From Flavobacterium sp. LHD-85 (GTDB lineage Bacteria > Bacteroidota > Bacteroidia > Flavobacteriales > Flavobacteriaceae), in NCBI RefSeq assembly GCF_030929595.1, contig NZ_JAVFVR010000014.1, positions 1 to 64,000 of the forward strand: 64,000 nucleotides of DNA, given 5' to 3'. This document shows, in pieces, positions 16,787 through 26,731 of this stretch. A program made the translations under genes and the position numbers. Numbering within the stretch: position 1 is the stretch's first letter; each line of letters starts with the position of its first letter. A model generated the notes under the pieces. It saw nothing but the letters and a program-made list of their open reading frames with translations. It did no database searches and was not told the DNA's origin.

Positions 16787-17932
16787 ATGAAACAGCTCTT
16801 TACACTCGTTTTCTCTTTCCTATCATTGTTCATCTATGCTCAGCAAAAAGAGACGCACCAAATAAAAATCTATCTTGAAGATGCTGAAACAGAAAAGAAC
16901 ATTGATGACGCAAAAGTAACTCTTGAAGGTTTTGAAATTCCTCCAATCATTGGTCTGTACGACAAGAAAAACAAGTTCTATTATTTTGATGAAATACCTG
17001 ATGGGTATAATACAATAATGGCTTATCACAAAAAATATAATGAAAAAGGGTATCAAAACTTAGAGGGATTGCCTGGAGAGTTGAAGTTGAGGCTTTATAA
17101 TCCTTTGAATGTTTCTTATAGCTTCGAATCATATATCTACAAAAATACTTATGTAGAAGATCCTTATAAGATCAGTATCTTGAAAGAAGGTATGTTAGAC
17201 TATAACACCCAAAAAGATTTTATAAATCAAACAATCAAAGATTTACAACTAGCTGTAGAATTAGTAAATCCTTATTGGGAAATGAACAAAATTGAAAACA
17301 ATCCATATGGCATTTCTCAAAAAGAAGGATATCCAGCTCTCAATCTTAAAGAAAATCAAAAAGTAGAAGGAGGCTATTTGTTTCCATTAGCGGGAGGAGT
17401 AAGCTCTTTTTTTTCTGACAGATCTTATTCAAATACATCCAGAGATATATGTTTCATTTTAAGAAAAACAGATGGTTCAAAATTTAAAAGATTTAACGAT
17501 CCCATTATAAATAAGCTAAAGCAACAAAAAATTAAAATTTGTGCCATCTTATTAAATAAAAAAAATGGAAGTGACTTTACGAGTAAGTTCAAAATCAGAG
17601 ACAAACAAAATAAAAAATTTAATCTAAAAAATAAAATAGATTCGTCTAAAGTCTTTTTTTATGATAATAATTTTCGAAATGAAAAGAAATCATTTGGGTT
17701 GTTTCGCTTATTTAAAAAACAGCATTATCTTTTTTTTGATGAACCAAATAAATACCTCCAATTACCATCTTTTATTTTAATATCAAATGAAAAGGATGAA
17801 ACTTATAATCTTTTCCGCGAGATCGGAAAAGAAAACCCAGAAACGTATAGAATACCTACTCCAGACAACGCTCTGGGACTCGGTATATTAGACATATACG
17901 AATATTATTCAAAAGCACAACAAAAAACATGA
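16787..17932 (+). CDS. Secreted protein of unknown function before the subtilisin-like gene
   Basis: 381 residues with a Sec signal peptide (~1-18, FIYAQ). The first ~100 residues resemble a carboxypeptidase-regulatory-like beta-sandwich (IKIYLEDAETEKNIDDAKVT). The rest is lysine-, asparagine- and phenylalanine-rich with no recognised domain. Its stop overlaps the start of the subtilisin-like gene (TGA at 17930-17932, ATG at 17929), so the two are coupled. It could be a partner or inhibitor of that protein. The coding sequence is more AT-rich than the fibre genes, as in the rest of the 16.8-26.0 kb block. Confidence 0.7.
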   Translation: MKQLFTLVFSFLSLFIYAQQKETHQIKIYLEDAETEKNIDDAKVTLEGFEIPPIIGLYDKKNKFYYFDEIPDGYNTIMAYHKKYNEKGYQNLEGLPGELKLRLYNPLNVSYSFESYIYKNTYVEDPYKISILKEGMLDYNTQKDFINQTIKDLQLAVELVNPYWEMNKIENNPYGISQKEGYPALNLKENQKVEGGYLFPLAGGVSSFFSDRSYSNTSRDICFILRKTDGSKFKRFNDPIINKLKQQKIKICAILLNKKNGSDFTSKFKIRDKQNKKFNLKNKIDSSKVFFYDNNFRNEKKSFGLFRLFKKQHYLFFDEPNKYLQLPSFILISNEKDETYNLFREIGKENPETYRIPTPDNALGLGILDIYEYYSKAQQKT

Positions 17933-20856
17933 GAAATTGGCACCACAAAGTAATTAAATTAGATCGAGCGAGAGATCTATTATTAAGTAAATACATAAAT
18001 AAATATGGCTATTCTAATGTTTATATAGGAGTCATAGAAGGGCAAATTGAATTTCAAGCAACAAATAGCTCTAACCCATTAACAATTAACGATTACACAC
18101 CTGCACATGGCAGTTTTTCCGATATTTCTGGAAATCGAAAAGTTTTTACCCGAAGTTCTGTTATCTCGACAGATCCAAAGTATAACAAGCAATTTACTCA
18201 AAATATTAGCACGCTTTCCCCTAGTATGCATACAACATGCGTGACAGGAATAATTTCAGGAAATGAGGATTCATCAACTCTAATTGATGGTATTTCTCCA
18301 AACATTCGAGTTATTAATTCTAATAATTTTGAAGATGGATTATTTTTAGCTTTAATAAACCCGTTCTCAAATAATAACATTCTATCACCTTTTTTTGCAT
18401 CGGCTAAAGATAATGACTTTATAAATGGAGGAGCTAGCAATACGAGCGATTCTTATTCTAATAATTTTACAAGTGTAATTAATTGCAGTTTTAATATTCC
18501 ATTGACATCCACAAAAGTCGACTTTATACTTAAAGAATTATTCGCATATGGACGAAATGGAAGAGGAACTTTAGTTGTTGTATCTGCAGGAAATGGAGAC
18601 GATTCTACAGGTCGAGGGCTTGAAATTAGTGAAACTGTGACAGATTCTGGATATAGGACAACGGCTTTTAGTAACAAATCATTAATTGTTGCCGCTTCTA
18701 AAGTGATTCTAGACTCTAATGATTTACCATCATATATAAACAATCCTGTTTTTGATGAGAGCAAAGCTGATTATTCTAATTATGGGAAAAGAGTAGATCT
18801 TTGTGCTCCAAGTGGGCCAGATAGTAATCCTTCTAAAGATGATATAAATATCTATAGTCCTACGATGTTAAATTGTGGAAATATTGGAACGGATAAACAA
18901 TCATTTTTTACTAAAATAAATCAAGTAGTCAGTAACACTAAACTAATTTTAGAAAATGTAAAAGGAATCTTTAAAGGTCAATCAATTGAATTAGGAGATT
19001 CAAACAGCTATTTCCATGAATTAAGATATATTAATAAAGTAGATAAAATTACGGGCACAAACAATGTTGAAGTTACTCTTGATACTCCAATTAAATTTAC
19101 TAAAGATTTTAACAAAAATGGGGTGCAATTTAGCTTAGTTGGAACTAATGCAAGAATAGTAGCTTTAAAAAAAAATGCAACAAAACATACAGGTTCAAAT
19201 TATCAGCTTACACTAAAAGATCTAAGAGGAATCAACCTTAGAACAGGATCCCAAAAGGTTTACATCTACCCTAAAAACTCAGAATTAACTGGAATTGATA
19301 CTGAAATCACTACTATTGTTGATGAAAACACCTATAGAATAGAAGTTCGAGATAATTTAAGTGCCCTCCCTAACGATCCGATAAATAATCCATTGATTTT
19401 AGTTCCGGATCAAATTAAAGCTTCAATAAAATGTATAAATTATTACAAAAACACTAAACCAACATCTCCATATTATTCCGTAACAAGTGTAAATGATATA
19501 GCTGGTTTTTTCGTAGGTCAAGAAGTTTTACTTTCAGGAGGCACAAACAGGATTGCATTTATTACAAAAATTGACGGTACTACTATAACAATGTCTCATT
19601 CTCCAAGTCCGATAGACGATAAACTTACTATGACATCATTAGCCTATGGAGACTTTACTTCTAGATTTACAGGAACATCTGCTGCAACTCCAATTGTTTC
19701 AGGTTTAGCAGGGCTTATTCTCTCAGCAAATAATGATTTAAATGCTGCAGAAATAAAACACATCTTAAAAGAAACAACAGACAAAATCACTGGTGCTTCT
19801 AACTACAGTTTGGTCAATAATGATACCAAATACAACTACAGTTATACAACTAATGATCGTTTCGGTACAGGCAGAATAAATGCTGAAGCTGCTGTTCAAT
19901 TGGCAATAGATTGGCACACAAGCACAACTGTCCAGAAACCCAAAATGGAAATAGCTGACCGATTAAATGGCCTTATTTTAGAAAGTGTTTTAGAAACTGA
20001 GCCAGTAGATAGTCCCGATATATGGATAAAATCATTAGCAGACAATACCACTCAAGAACCTTCACCAACACAACTTTTCAACAACCCTAATACTTCTGTG
20101 GATCAAAAGATTTACATAAAAGTACGTAATAGTGGTAACAAAGCTAGTTTTAAGGAATGTGATTTAAGAGTTTATATTGCATTTACTGATGATGAAAATC
20201 CTGCTTTCCCATTTCCTTCTAAATGGTATGATCAAGCAGACGTAAAGTTGTTAGCCGTAAAAGAAATACCAATTATTCAAGGTGGAAGTTCTACAACTAT
20301 AGGCATTGAATGGAAAGATATAGCATCAAAATGGAATATGTGGAATAATTTGGATACAGCTACCACTAAAAGAAAAAATGCATATCTACTAGCACATATT
20401 GCTCCTTTTGATGGTAATTCTAATGAAGTAAGAAATACTAATATTCGATTCAATAAACAACTTAGTTGCAAACCAATTATAGTCAGTCATAATAGTGTTA
20501 CTGACGGATCTGCATTTCTACCTGGTAAAAAACTTGATCTAACAGTTGGCGCACAATCAGTTCAGAAGAAATTTCATCTGTTAATGGAAAATGTATTAAC
20601 TACCAATTTAAGTAGTTTTAAAATAAGAGCTCGTACAACAAAAAATAATAGTAATAAAACTGTTGAAGAAGTTTTTTACGAAAAAACAGGAAATACATGG
20701 TCTCTACAACCTTCTCCAACTGATAATTGGATCGCTTTTGACCAGCCTATTGAAACTCCAGGAAATCATCCTGAATATACAAATATCAAATTTCCACACA
20801 CTATTAATGTGGACAATACAAAACTAGAAGTCAAATTAGAAATCGTAAATATTTAA
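17929..20856 (+). CDS. Subtilisin-like (S8) protein with Asp-to-Glu change and large insertion
   Basis: 975 residues, no signal peptide. S8 landmarks: IGVIEGQIE (Glu37 where the catalytic Asp is expected), His101 in MHTTCVTGIISG, oxyanion Asn222 in VSAGNGD, and nucleophile Ser584 in GTSAATPIVSG. About 270 residues separate the Asn region from the Ser region, far more than in ordinary subtilisins, so an extra beta-rich domain seems inserted at ~305-575. The C-terminal ~330 residues include a CARDB-like segment (IYIKVRNSGNKASF). The Glu may lower or abolish proteolysis, or the site may be rearranged. Without a signal it must leave the cell by lysis or another route. The metallopeptidase gene follows after 4 bp. 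Confidence 0.85.
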   Translation: MRNWHHKVIKLDRARDLLLSKYINKYGYSNVYIGVIEGQIEFQATNSSNPLTINDYTPAHGSFSDISGNRKVFTRSSVISTDPKYNKQFTQNISTLSPSMHTTCVTGIISGNEDSSTLIDGISPNIRVINSNNFEDGLFLALINPFSNNNILSPFFASAKDNDFINGGASNTSDSYSNNFTSVINCSFNIPLTSTKVDFILKELFAYGRNGRGTLVVVSAGNGDDSTGRGLEISETVTDSGYRTTAFSNKSLIVAASKVILDSNDLPSYINNPVFDESKADYSNYGKRVDLCAPSGPDSNPSKDDINIYSPTMLNCGNIGTDKQSFFTKINQVVSNTKLILENVKGIFKGQSIELGDSNSYFHELRYINKVDKITGTNNVEVTLDTPIKFTKDFNKNGVQFSLVGTNARIVALKKNATKHTGSNYQLTLKDLRGINLRTGSQKVYIYPKNSELTGIDTEITTIVDENTYRIEVRDNLSALPNDPINNPLILVPDQIKASIKCINYYKNTKPTSPYYSVTSVNDIAGFFVGQEVLLSGGTNRIAFITKIDGTTITMSHSPSPIDDKLTMTSLAYGDFTSRFTGTSAATPIVSGLAGLILSANNDLNAAEIKHILKETTDKITGASNYSLVNNDTKYNYSYTTNDRFGTGRINAEAAVQLAIDWHTSTTVQKPKMEIADRLNGLILESVLETEPVDSPDIWIKSLADNTTQEPSPTQLFNNPNTSVDQKIYIKVRNSGNKASFKECDLRVYIAFTDDENPAFPFPSKWYDQADVKLLAVKEIPIIQGGSSTTIGIEWKDIASKWNMWNNLDTATTKRKNAYLLAHIAPFDGNSNEVRNTNIRFNKQLSCKPIIVSHNSVTDGSAFLPGKKLDLTVGAQSVQKKFHLLMENVLTTNLSSFKIRARTTKNNSNKTVEEVFYEKTGNTWSLQPSPTDNWIAFDQPIETPGNHPEYTNIKFPHTINVDNTKLEVKLEIVNI

Positions 20857-20860
20857 TACC

Positions 20861-23800
20861 ATGCCAATCGAACCATTTGATTTTACATATACCCTAACTT
20901 CTCAATCAGAAGAAAATGAAGTTTTGAACACTTTAGGAAAAGGCCGAATAAAAGAATTTGAACCCAAATCTTACTTTTTTACAGAATCTACTATCACGGC
21001 ACAATCTATAGCTGAAGGTGCATACGGACCAGATTTTGTAGACACAAACACTAAATTCAACATTACAACCCAATTTGAACTTACTAATAAAAAAGCATAT
21101 GCCGTTACAAGCGGGCAAGTATTAATTGTACCTCAATCTGGTGATGGAAACGAATCAAAAGTAAACGTTTTCATAAAGCCTCTAAAAAATGTTGATGTTG
21201 GAGTTCAAATTAAATATTACGTTTATAGAGGGTTAAAAAAAGAATTATTTATTAATTCTAGCAATAACATTTTACCAAAAAGCAGTGACAATACACCTTT
21301 TATGGCAAAAGTTTGGACTGATCTTATTACTTTCAACAAACTAACAGAGCAGCCACTACCTGAAATTCCTGCAAGCCTATTTGGATATACTACAACTGAA
21401 ACAGGTACAAATAGTTTAGATGCCAAATTTTTCAATACTTATGATGTCACAAGTACAGATGAAAATAAAGCATACAATCTTCCAATAATTGAAGCAGGAC
21501 AATATTTTGGTGAGTTCCAGGATAACAAAGGCGGATTCGAAATTGTTTTAAATGACGGATTCTATTATCAGGAAAAGTCAGATACTGGTTTTCAATTTGA
21601 CCTCAACTATGCTAAAGCTGAAAAAGCAGTTTTAGATCTTGCTGATATTGCAAACAATCCAAATATTTCTGAAAAAATTTATAGAGAAAATGTTCAAAAA
21701 TTTTTGGATCCTGCTGCTTTTTATGGAGCTCATATTACTGAAAAAGAAAAAGGCGAAATAAAAATTGTAGATAATAATGCCAAATACAATACCAAAACTG
21801 ATATCTACAATAATATCATAAGTAAATTCATTAATAAGAATAAATGTTACATTTATCTCAAAGACAATAGAGGTAGATCATTTAATTTTGATGAAACTTT
21901 AGGAGCAGATCCTTTAAAAATTGGCACGTCTGAAACTTTAACGGCCAGCCCATATAAAACGAATGACTGGCCAATTATTATAAGTGAATTTGAGCAAACA
22001 CATACGGAAGAGGAAAATAGCAAAAGAAAAAGTGTTAATGACTTAGCTTTTCAGCTAAAATTTAAGACAATAAATAAAAATGCAACCTTATACAATGCGC
22101 ATGGTAATTGTGCAAATGAAAAAATTGAAGGAAACTTTTTAATTAATACAGCACTCTACGATGAAAATAACATTGCTACTCAAGATTATACAAATAAAGT
22201 AAATTATAGCTTAATAAATAACTATAATTTAAATGGAGGTTCTTTAATAACCAAAAGTATAACAACTTTTATTTATATCAACTATGACGAAAAAGAAGTT
22301 GAATATTTTAATAACTTTTTCGGTCCTATAAACATTCAACCAATCATTAGATCACATTACCCAATATCAAATTCTATAATTCAAAAAGCAGATAACAAAA
22401 ATTTAAAATTGAAATTTAGAGATGGATATGCTTCTATTTATACTCAAGGAATAGTAACTGTTGGAAATTATACGATTATTCCTCCAACTCTACCTGACGA
22501 TAATAGAACCAGGTTGTATGTATTAAAAAAACTAGATTCAACAGAGAATGAAAATAGAAATTTCAAACAATACTTATCCTCAGATTCAGGGTATGGCTTT
22601 GCTTCTAATAAATCTGAATACAGTGCATACATCTATGGTGACAAAAGTTATGAAATTTGGAAAGGCAAAATTATAGATGGTACAGATACAATTGACACAC
22701 TACAATTGATTAATTTTGAAGAAGATACTAATCCAACCAATTTTATGCAATTAGGATTAACAGAAGTTGATTTTAATAAATTAATATATAATAGCGAGGA
22801 AATTGAAAATTCTAATCATATTCCTGTAGATGCTACTAATCTGTTTTTTCATTTAGATGATTCAGGAATTACCCAAAATTCAGTTTTTAAAAAGTACAAA
22901 TTAGGGATAAAATATCAAGTAAGTAATTTAATTGGCTACATTGAAAGTGTAAAATACCCAACGATAAATGATGTGTTTATATATACCATTGATGGATACT
23001 ATTTTTTCACTAAAAATTTCTCTGAAAAATTTGAATTTGCGGAAGAATTCGAAAATGCTACTATTAACTTTAGAACAAAAAGCAATTATGATGGAGAATT
23101 TGGTTTTGATTGGCTTAGAATTGGAGATACTAGTGAACCTAGCTATGAAACCTCCATTGTAAGTGGGTACGAAGAAAGAAATTGGACCGGATTTGATTTT
23201 GATACTGAATTTGATACCCCTACTGAGGCATTCCAAGCTTTAAAAAAAGAATATATTGCTATCAAAACTCAAAAACCAGATGAATTATATTATGTTCCTT
23301 ACTTAAATATCTATCCTCAGAATGCAATTGGCACACCTTTACCCCCTTCTACAATAAATTTAAGAGGATTAGTTAATATAAGCAAAAATTTACAGCAAAT
23401 TAGTTTTAAATATGACTCTAGTTTATTCTCAATTGCTTCTACTCCAGACCCTACGATTATGCCCTTAACGTCTGGTCCTGTTTATGATGTTGATATTCTA
23501 ATAACTTGCTTAAAAGAATTTGATAAAGATAAAGTTATTAAAGTTGTGGCAACAAACACGAGTGTTAATGAGAAAGAAAAAGTAATTGGCATTATCAAAG
23601 TATGCAAAAATAGTAGACAATCAAATAGACAAAACTTAAAAATAGTATTAGTTAAAGCCACAACTAACATCGCAAATATACCTGGAGCCAGCATTACTGG
23701 CTCATATACTGCTGATGAAAAAAGATATCTTAGTAATGGATTATATCAATCATTTGTTTATGGTGACATTGAAGAAGTAATATTACCTTTAGATAATGAT

Positions 23801-24316
23801 CCGAAATTCATTACTGGAGGGACATATATTAATAATAATGGAATAAAATGGGATGAAGATGGCATTCACCAATATTTAAGAGACTCATTACTTAACTCTA
23901 GTTTTGGTTCCAAATTTAAAAACTATTTTATGTGCTTTTCATTTGATGTAAATTCAGCTCCAAACTCAAGTGGAAGCTCTGTCAATGGCCACGCCCAAGA
24001 TATTGGTAAACAGGTTGTAATTGTTTATAAAAGTAAAGGAAAGACAACTGTGCCCCATGAAATATTACATGGTCTGGGATTAAATCATACCCACCGCGAA
24101 GAAGACTCTTCAGGACAACCAACAAGTTCAGTTACCTCTCCTAATGCTAAATTTGTTTATCGTCATGCCGACCATTTACTGAACTTAACACCGCCTGAAA
24201 ATATACTTAAGGCCACTGATAATTTTATGAGTTATAACCGAAATAATCGAAAAATCACATGGCATTGGCAATGGAAAATTATTAGAGATAATATTAAAAA
24301 ATATACTTATTTATGA
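20861..24316 (+). CDS. Very large metzincin-type zinc metallopeptidase
   Basis: 1151 residues, no signal peptide. Near the C terminus: zinc motif HEILHGLGLNH (His1066, Glu1067, His1070, His1076), then a Met-turn-like DNFMSYN (Met1123). This is the HExxHxxGxxH plus Met signature of metzincins. The N-terminal ~1000 residues are beta-rich, asparagine-rich and unrecognised; they could target or deliver the protease. The first ~90 residues (GKGRIKEFEP, FVDTNTKF) look like a beta-structured docking part. It overlaps the next lipoprotein gene by 4 bp. Probably a released effector or a protease for surface or matrix proteins of the target; both are inference. Confidence 0.8.
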   Translation: MPIEPFDFTYTLTSQSEENEVLNTLGKGRIKEFEPKSYFFTESTITAQSIAEGAYGPDFVDTNTKFNITTQFELTNKKAYAVTSGQVLIVPQSGDGNESKVNVFIKPLKNVDVGVQIKYYVYRGLKKELFINSSNNILPKSSDNTPFMAKVWTDLITFNKLTEQPLPEIPASLFGYTTTETGTNSLDAKFFNTYDVTSTDENKAYNLPIIEAGQYFGEFQDNKGGFEIVLNDGFYYQEKSDTGFQFDLNYAKAEKAVLDLADIANNPNISEKIYRENVQKFLDPAAFYGAHITEKEKGEIKIVDNNAKYNTKTDIYNNIISKFINKNKCYIYLKDNRGRSFNFDETLGADPLKIGTSETLTASPYKTNDWPIIISEFEQTHTEEENSKRKSVNDLAFQLKFKTINKNATLYNAHGNCANEKIEGNFLINTALYDENNIATQDYTNKVNYSLINNYNLNGGSLITKSITTFIYINYDEKEVEYFNNFFGPINIQPIIRSHYPISNSIIQKADNKNLKLKFRDGYASIYTQGIVTVGNYTIIPPTLPDDNRTRLYVLKKLDSTENENRNFKQYLSSDSGYGFASNKSEYSAYIYGDKSYEIWKGKIIDGTDTIDTLQLINFEEDTNPTNFMQLGLTEVDFNKLIYNSEEIENSNHIPVDATNLFFHLDDSGITQNSVFKKYKLGIKYQVSNLIGYIESVKYPTINDVFIYTIDGYYFFTKNFSEKFEFAEEFENATINFRTKSNYDGEFGFDWLRIGDTSEPSYETSIVSGYEERNWTGFDFDTEFDTPTEAFQALKKEYIAIKTQKPDELYYVPYLNIYPQNAIGTPLPPSTINLRGLVNISKNLQQISFKYDSSLFSIASTPDPTIMPLTSGPVYDVDILITCLKEFDKDKVIKVVATNTSVNEKEKVIGIIKVCKNSRQSNRQNLKIVLVKATTNIANIPGASITGSYTADEKRYLSNGLYQSFVYGDIEEVILPLDNDPKFITGGTYINNNGIKWDEDGIHQYLRDSLLNSSFGSKFKNYFMCFSFDVNSAPNSSGSSVNGHAQDIGKQVVIVYKSKGKTTVPHEILHGLGLNHTHREEDSSGQPTSSVTSPNAKFVYRHADHLLNLTPPENILKATDNFMSYNRNNRKITWHWQWKIIRDNIKKYTYL

Positions 24317-24972
24317 AGATTCAGTTTTGCAAAAAATTACATATTCTTGCTTTTCTTCTTTTTTTAATTATGAATAGTTGTGGACAAGCAAATGAAAAGG
24401 GCAACAATAAACCTATTAACAATGTAATGGAAAAGAATAAGATTTCAAATACAAAAAAAAACATGAAAAAATTAGATCAAAAAATATTAGAAAAATATAA
24501 AAAAAATAATCAGCTTACGTTTACAGAAAATGATTCAATATTTAAACTAGACGATCAGTTTAAAACCTATCGAGAAACTAAATCTAAAAAAGGTGAACAT
24601 TTAAAAACTGTTAGCTTTTATGATAAAAATAAAAGACATCTACTTGCTGAGGGCAACTATTTATTTGATTTTCCAATTGGAATTCATACCTCATATGATT
24701 TAGAGGGAAGTATTATCAAAGAACAAAATTTTGACAAGGATTTCCCTTTTAGTTTTCAGGAGCTAAAACAAAAACTCTTACATGATTTTAATATTAACAC
24801 TGAAAATATCAACCTAGATTTAAGAATTGACAGAGGATTGGATACATCTGATATGAAATTTAAATATACTATTTTTTTATATAGTAATGATAGATTAACT
24901 TATAGATTTATTGTAATTGATGGAACTACTGGAGACACAATTAAAGACTTGAATGTGAAATCATTAGACTAA
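24313..24972 (+). CDS. Lipoprotein with MORN/YwqK-like repeats
   Basis: 219 residues. Lipobox NSC (Cys23) after a strong hydrophobic signal. The middle (~75-140) has YwqK/MORN-like strands (KTVSFYDKNKRHLLAEGNY, IGIHTSYDLEG). It overlaps the metallopeptidase gene by 4 bp. An exported protein coupled to a potentially harmful protease could be a self-protection protein; this is speculative. Confidence 0.75.
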   Translation: MKIQFCKKLHILAFLLFLIMNSCGQANEKGNNKPINNVMEKNKISNTKKNMKKLDQKILEKYKKNNQLTFTENDSIFKLDDQFKTYRETKSKKGEHLKTVSFYDKNKRHLLAEGNYLFDFPIGIHTSYDLEGSIIKEQNFDKDFPFSFQELKQKLLHDFNINTENINLDLRIDRGLDTSDMKFKYTIFLYSNDRLTYRFIVIDGTTGDTIKDLNVKSLD

Positions 24973-25131
24973 TTCCATCCTAAACATTAGCAACTAAAAG
25001 AAAATAATTATCTTTTAGTTGTGTATCTTAATAAGATGATCTAAAAAATAATATTTTTTAGATCATCTACATAAATTATCTAGATCACATCATTTTCTGA
25101 AATATGATTAGATATTAATAACATCCTATAG

Positions 25132-25479
25132 AAAAATCCTTTAAACAAATCGAAAGATAAATTTCATTCATTTCATTTTTTTATTATTTCTACATATGGA
25201 CAGTTTTCTTTTATAGCAATTGCTTTTCCTAATATAACAAATTACGCAGCCCCTCCTGGTATAGTTGCAAATAAGATTAAGGCAAGACAAGGTTCTGGAG
25301 GAGATTATCTTTCGAATGAAATATTCTATAGAGTATCCTTTTTAAGAGAAACACTCAAGCCAAATAAATTAACTGGACATATTCACGTTGGATTTTTACA
25401 AGATGATGCTAGTCCAGATAGAAATTTAATGCTTGATACTATAAAAAATGCAATTAAAAATGCGCTAACTAACTTCTAA
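25132..25479 (+). pseudogene. Remnant of a pyroglutamyl-peptidase (C15)-like gene
   Basis: A frame open for ~115 codons with no in-frame ATG until near its end. The C-terminal part resembles pyrrolidone-carboxylate peptidase: GGDYLSNEIFYRV corresponds to the family's catalytic xYxCNxxxY motif, with Ser in place of Cys, and TGHIHVGFLQ to its xGFIHxPxLP motif. Missing start, missing N-terminal half and lost catalytic Cys point to a decayed gene. Its stop lies 2 bp before the next start, so it was probably once coupled to the gene at 25482. Family call moderate. The 24973-25131 DNA upstream shows nothing else. Confidence 0.5.
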
Positions 25480-25481
25480 TT

Positions 25482-26021
25482 ATGAAAAATTATATCTATT
25501 TACTTCTATTTATCCCATCCTTTTTTTGTTTTGCGCAAGAACCACCAGCCATTTTCAAACTAAAATATAGCTTATTAGAAACAGATTCGATAAATGTGTC
25601 AAACCAATATAAAATACATTCTCCATCTTTAAAATATTATAAAAATTCAAAAAATACTTACTTAACAGATGAATACTGGAATAACTATAAAAATTACATG
25701 AGGACAGATGAAGAATTTATCTATGTATTTATGGGTAATCCATATCCCAGAAAAAATGATATTATTATATTAAATATTTTCAAGGCAGAACAATCCATGA
25801 CACTTTTTTTTAAAATAGACTTCGATTTGGATTATGGTGAGAAATTGTACTTAAAGGAATTGAAGTTTGTTGATGGGTACTATTTTATTGATTTAACTGA
25901 TTTAAAAACAAAAGATCACATATATTCTGATACTTTCAGAAAAAAAGAAGTTGATTTGAGTAATATTAAAATGCATAAAATTAGTTCCAAAAAATTGAAT
26001 CAAAAAATTCAATTCCTATGA
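25482..26021 (+). CDS. Secreted hypothetical protein
   Basis: 179 residues with a signal peptide (~1-18, FFCFAQ). The mature part is rich in Lys, Asp, Tyr and Phe and predicted mostly beta; no family recognised. It sits just after the C15-like remnant and shares the very AT-rich composition of the cargo block. A weak hairpin follows at 26067-26097. Confidence 0.65.
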   Translation: MKNYIYLLLFIPSFFCFAQEPPAIFKLKYSLLETDSINVSNQYKIHSPSLKYYKNSKNTYLTDEYWNNYKNYMRTDEEFIYVFMGNPYPRKNDIIILNIFKAEQSMTLFFKIDFDLDYGEKLYLKELKFVDGYYFIDLTDLKTKDHIYSDTFRKKEVDLSNIKMHKISSKKLNQKIQFL

Positions 26022-26066
26022 TATGTTTAGACTATAATATTAGATATTTTCGTATTCATAATCTTC

Positions 26067-26097
26067 TTATAACCCCATTGTAAAAATGGGGTTATAA
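26067..26097 (+). terminator. Hairpin at end of cargo block
   Basis: TTATAACCCCATT pairs with AATGGGGTTATAA around a 5-nt loop. No long T run follows, so termination would be weak. It separates the cargo block from the 26.7 kb fibre unit. Confidence 0.5.
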
Positions 26098-26426
26098 ATC
26101 CAAATCATAGTTCGTGAAACTTAATTTACCACTAGTAAAAACATCAAGTTTAAAACTATGCTAGTTTTTTAATTGTACATTCTATTTTATACTTCTTTAT
26201 TTTATACTTCTTTATTTTTTACATCCCAATACAATTAAAGATTTGAAAAAAGAATTAATCGTAAAATAAAAGACGTTTTCAGATTCAAAACAATCTAAAA
26301 TTTCAAAATTTTCTTCTTTTTATTTCAAACTCTTAAAAAGCTTTAAATTCTTACAAAAAAAATACCAAGATTCTCTAAGGCTGAATAAAGAATAATTGCA
26401 ATCCGATTTTCCAATTCCCTCCGAAC

Positions 26427-26491
26427 GCTTTACACACCTGTAAAGCAAACGAACACCTATTTTTTTTCCGCTCAAAAATCACGCAAATTTG
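26427..26491 (+). promoter_or_regulatory. T8-type promoter-like site, copy 3, before the giant-protein unit
   Basis: GCTTTACA-CACC-TGTAAAGC palindrome at 26427-26446, T8 at 26460-26467, a 20-bp spacer, then CAAATTTG ending at 26491. It shares TGTAAAGC, T8 and spacing with the sites at 13.3 and 15.2 kb. A short AGGTTTT/AAAACCT palindrome with a following T run (26557-26582) could attenuate the transcript. The rest of the 710-bp gap (26022-26731) holds a short tandem repeat of TTTTATACTTC type near 26190 and no gene. Confidence 0.4.
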
Positions 26492-26731
26492 CTGAAACAA
26501 ATCAATATTTCAGCAGATAAGTGAGCTTCTTTACAACTAAAAGTTCGGCTTTTTGAGGTTTTAAAAACCTTGTTTTTTTCACAATTACATAAAATAGTTC
26601 AGTTATAAAAACTGACAAATTCATTTCAAAATCAATACTGTTTATCAGTTTTTGATCAAGCATTTTTTTGCCTAATGCTTTCCAAATTACAAACAAGAAT
26701 TAAATAAATAATTTAATTAAACAATAAAAAA

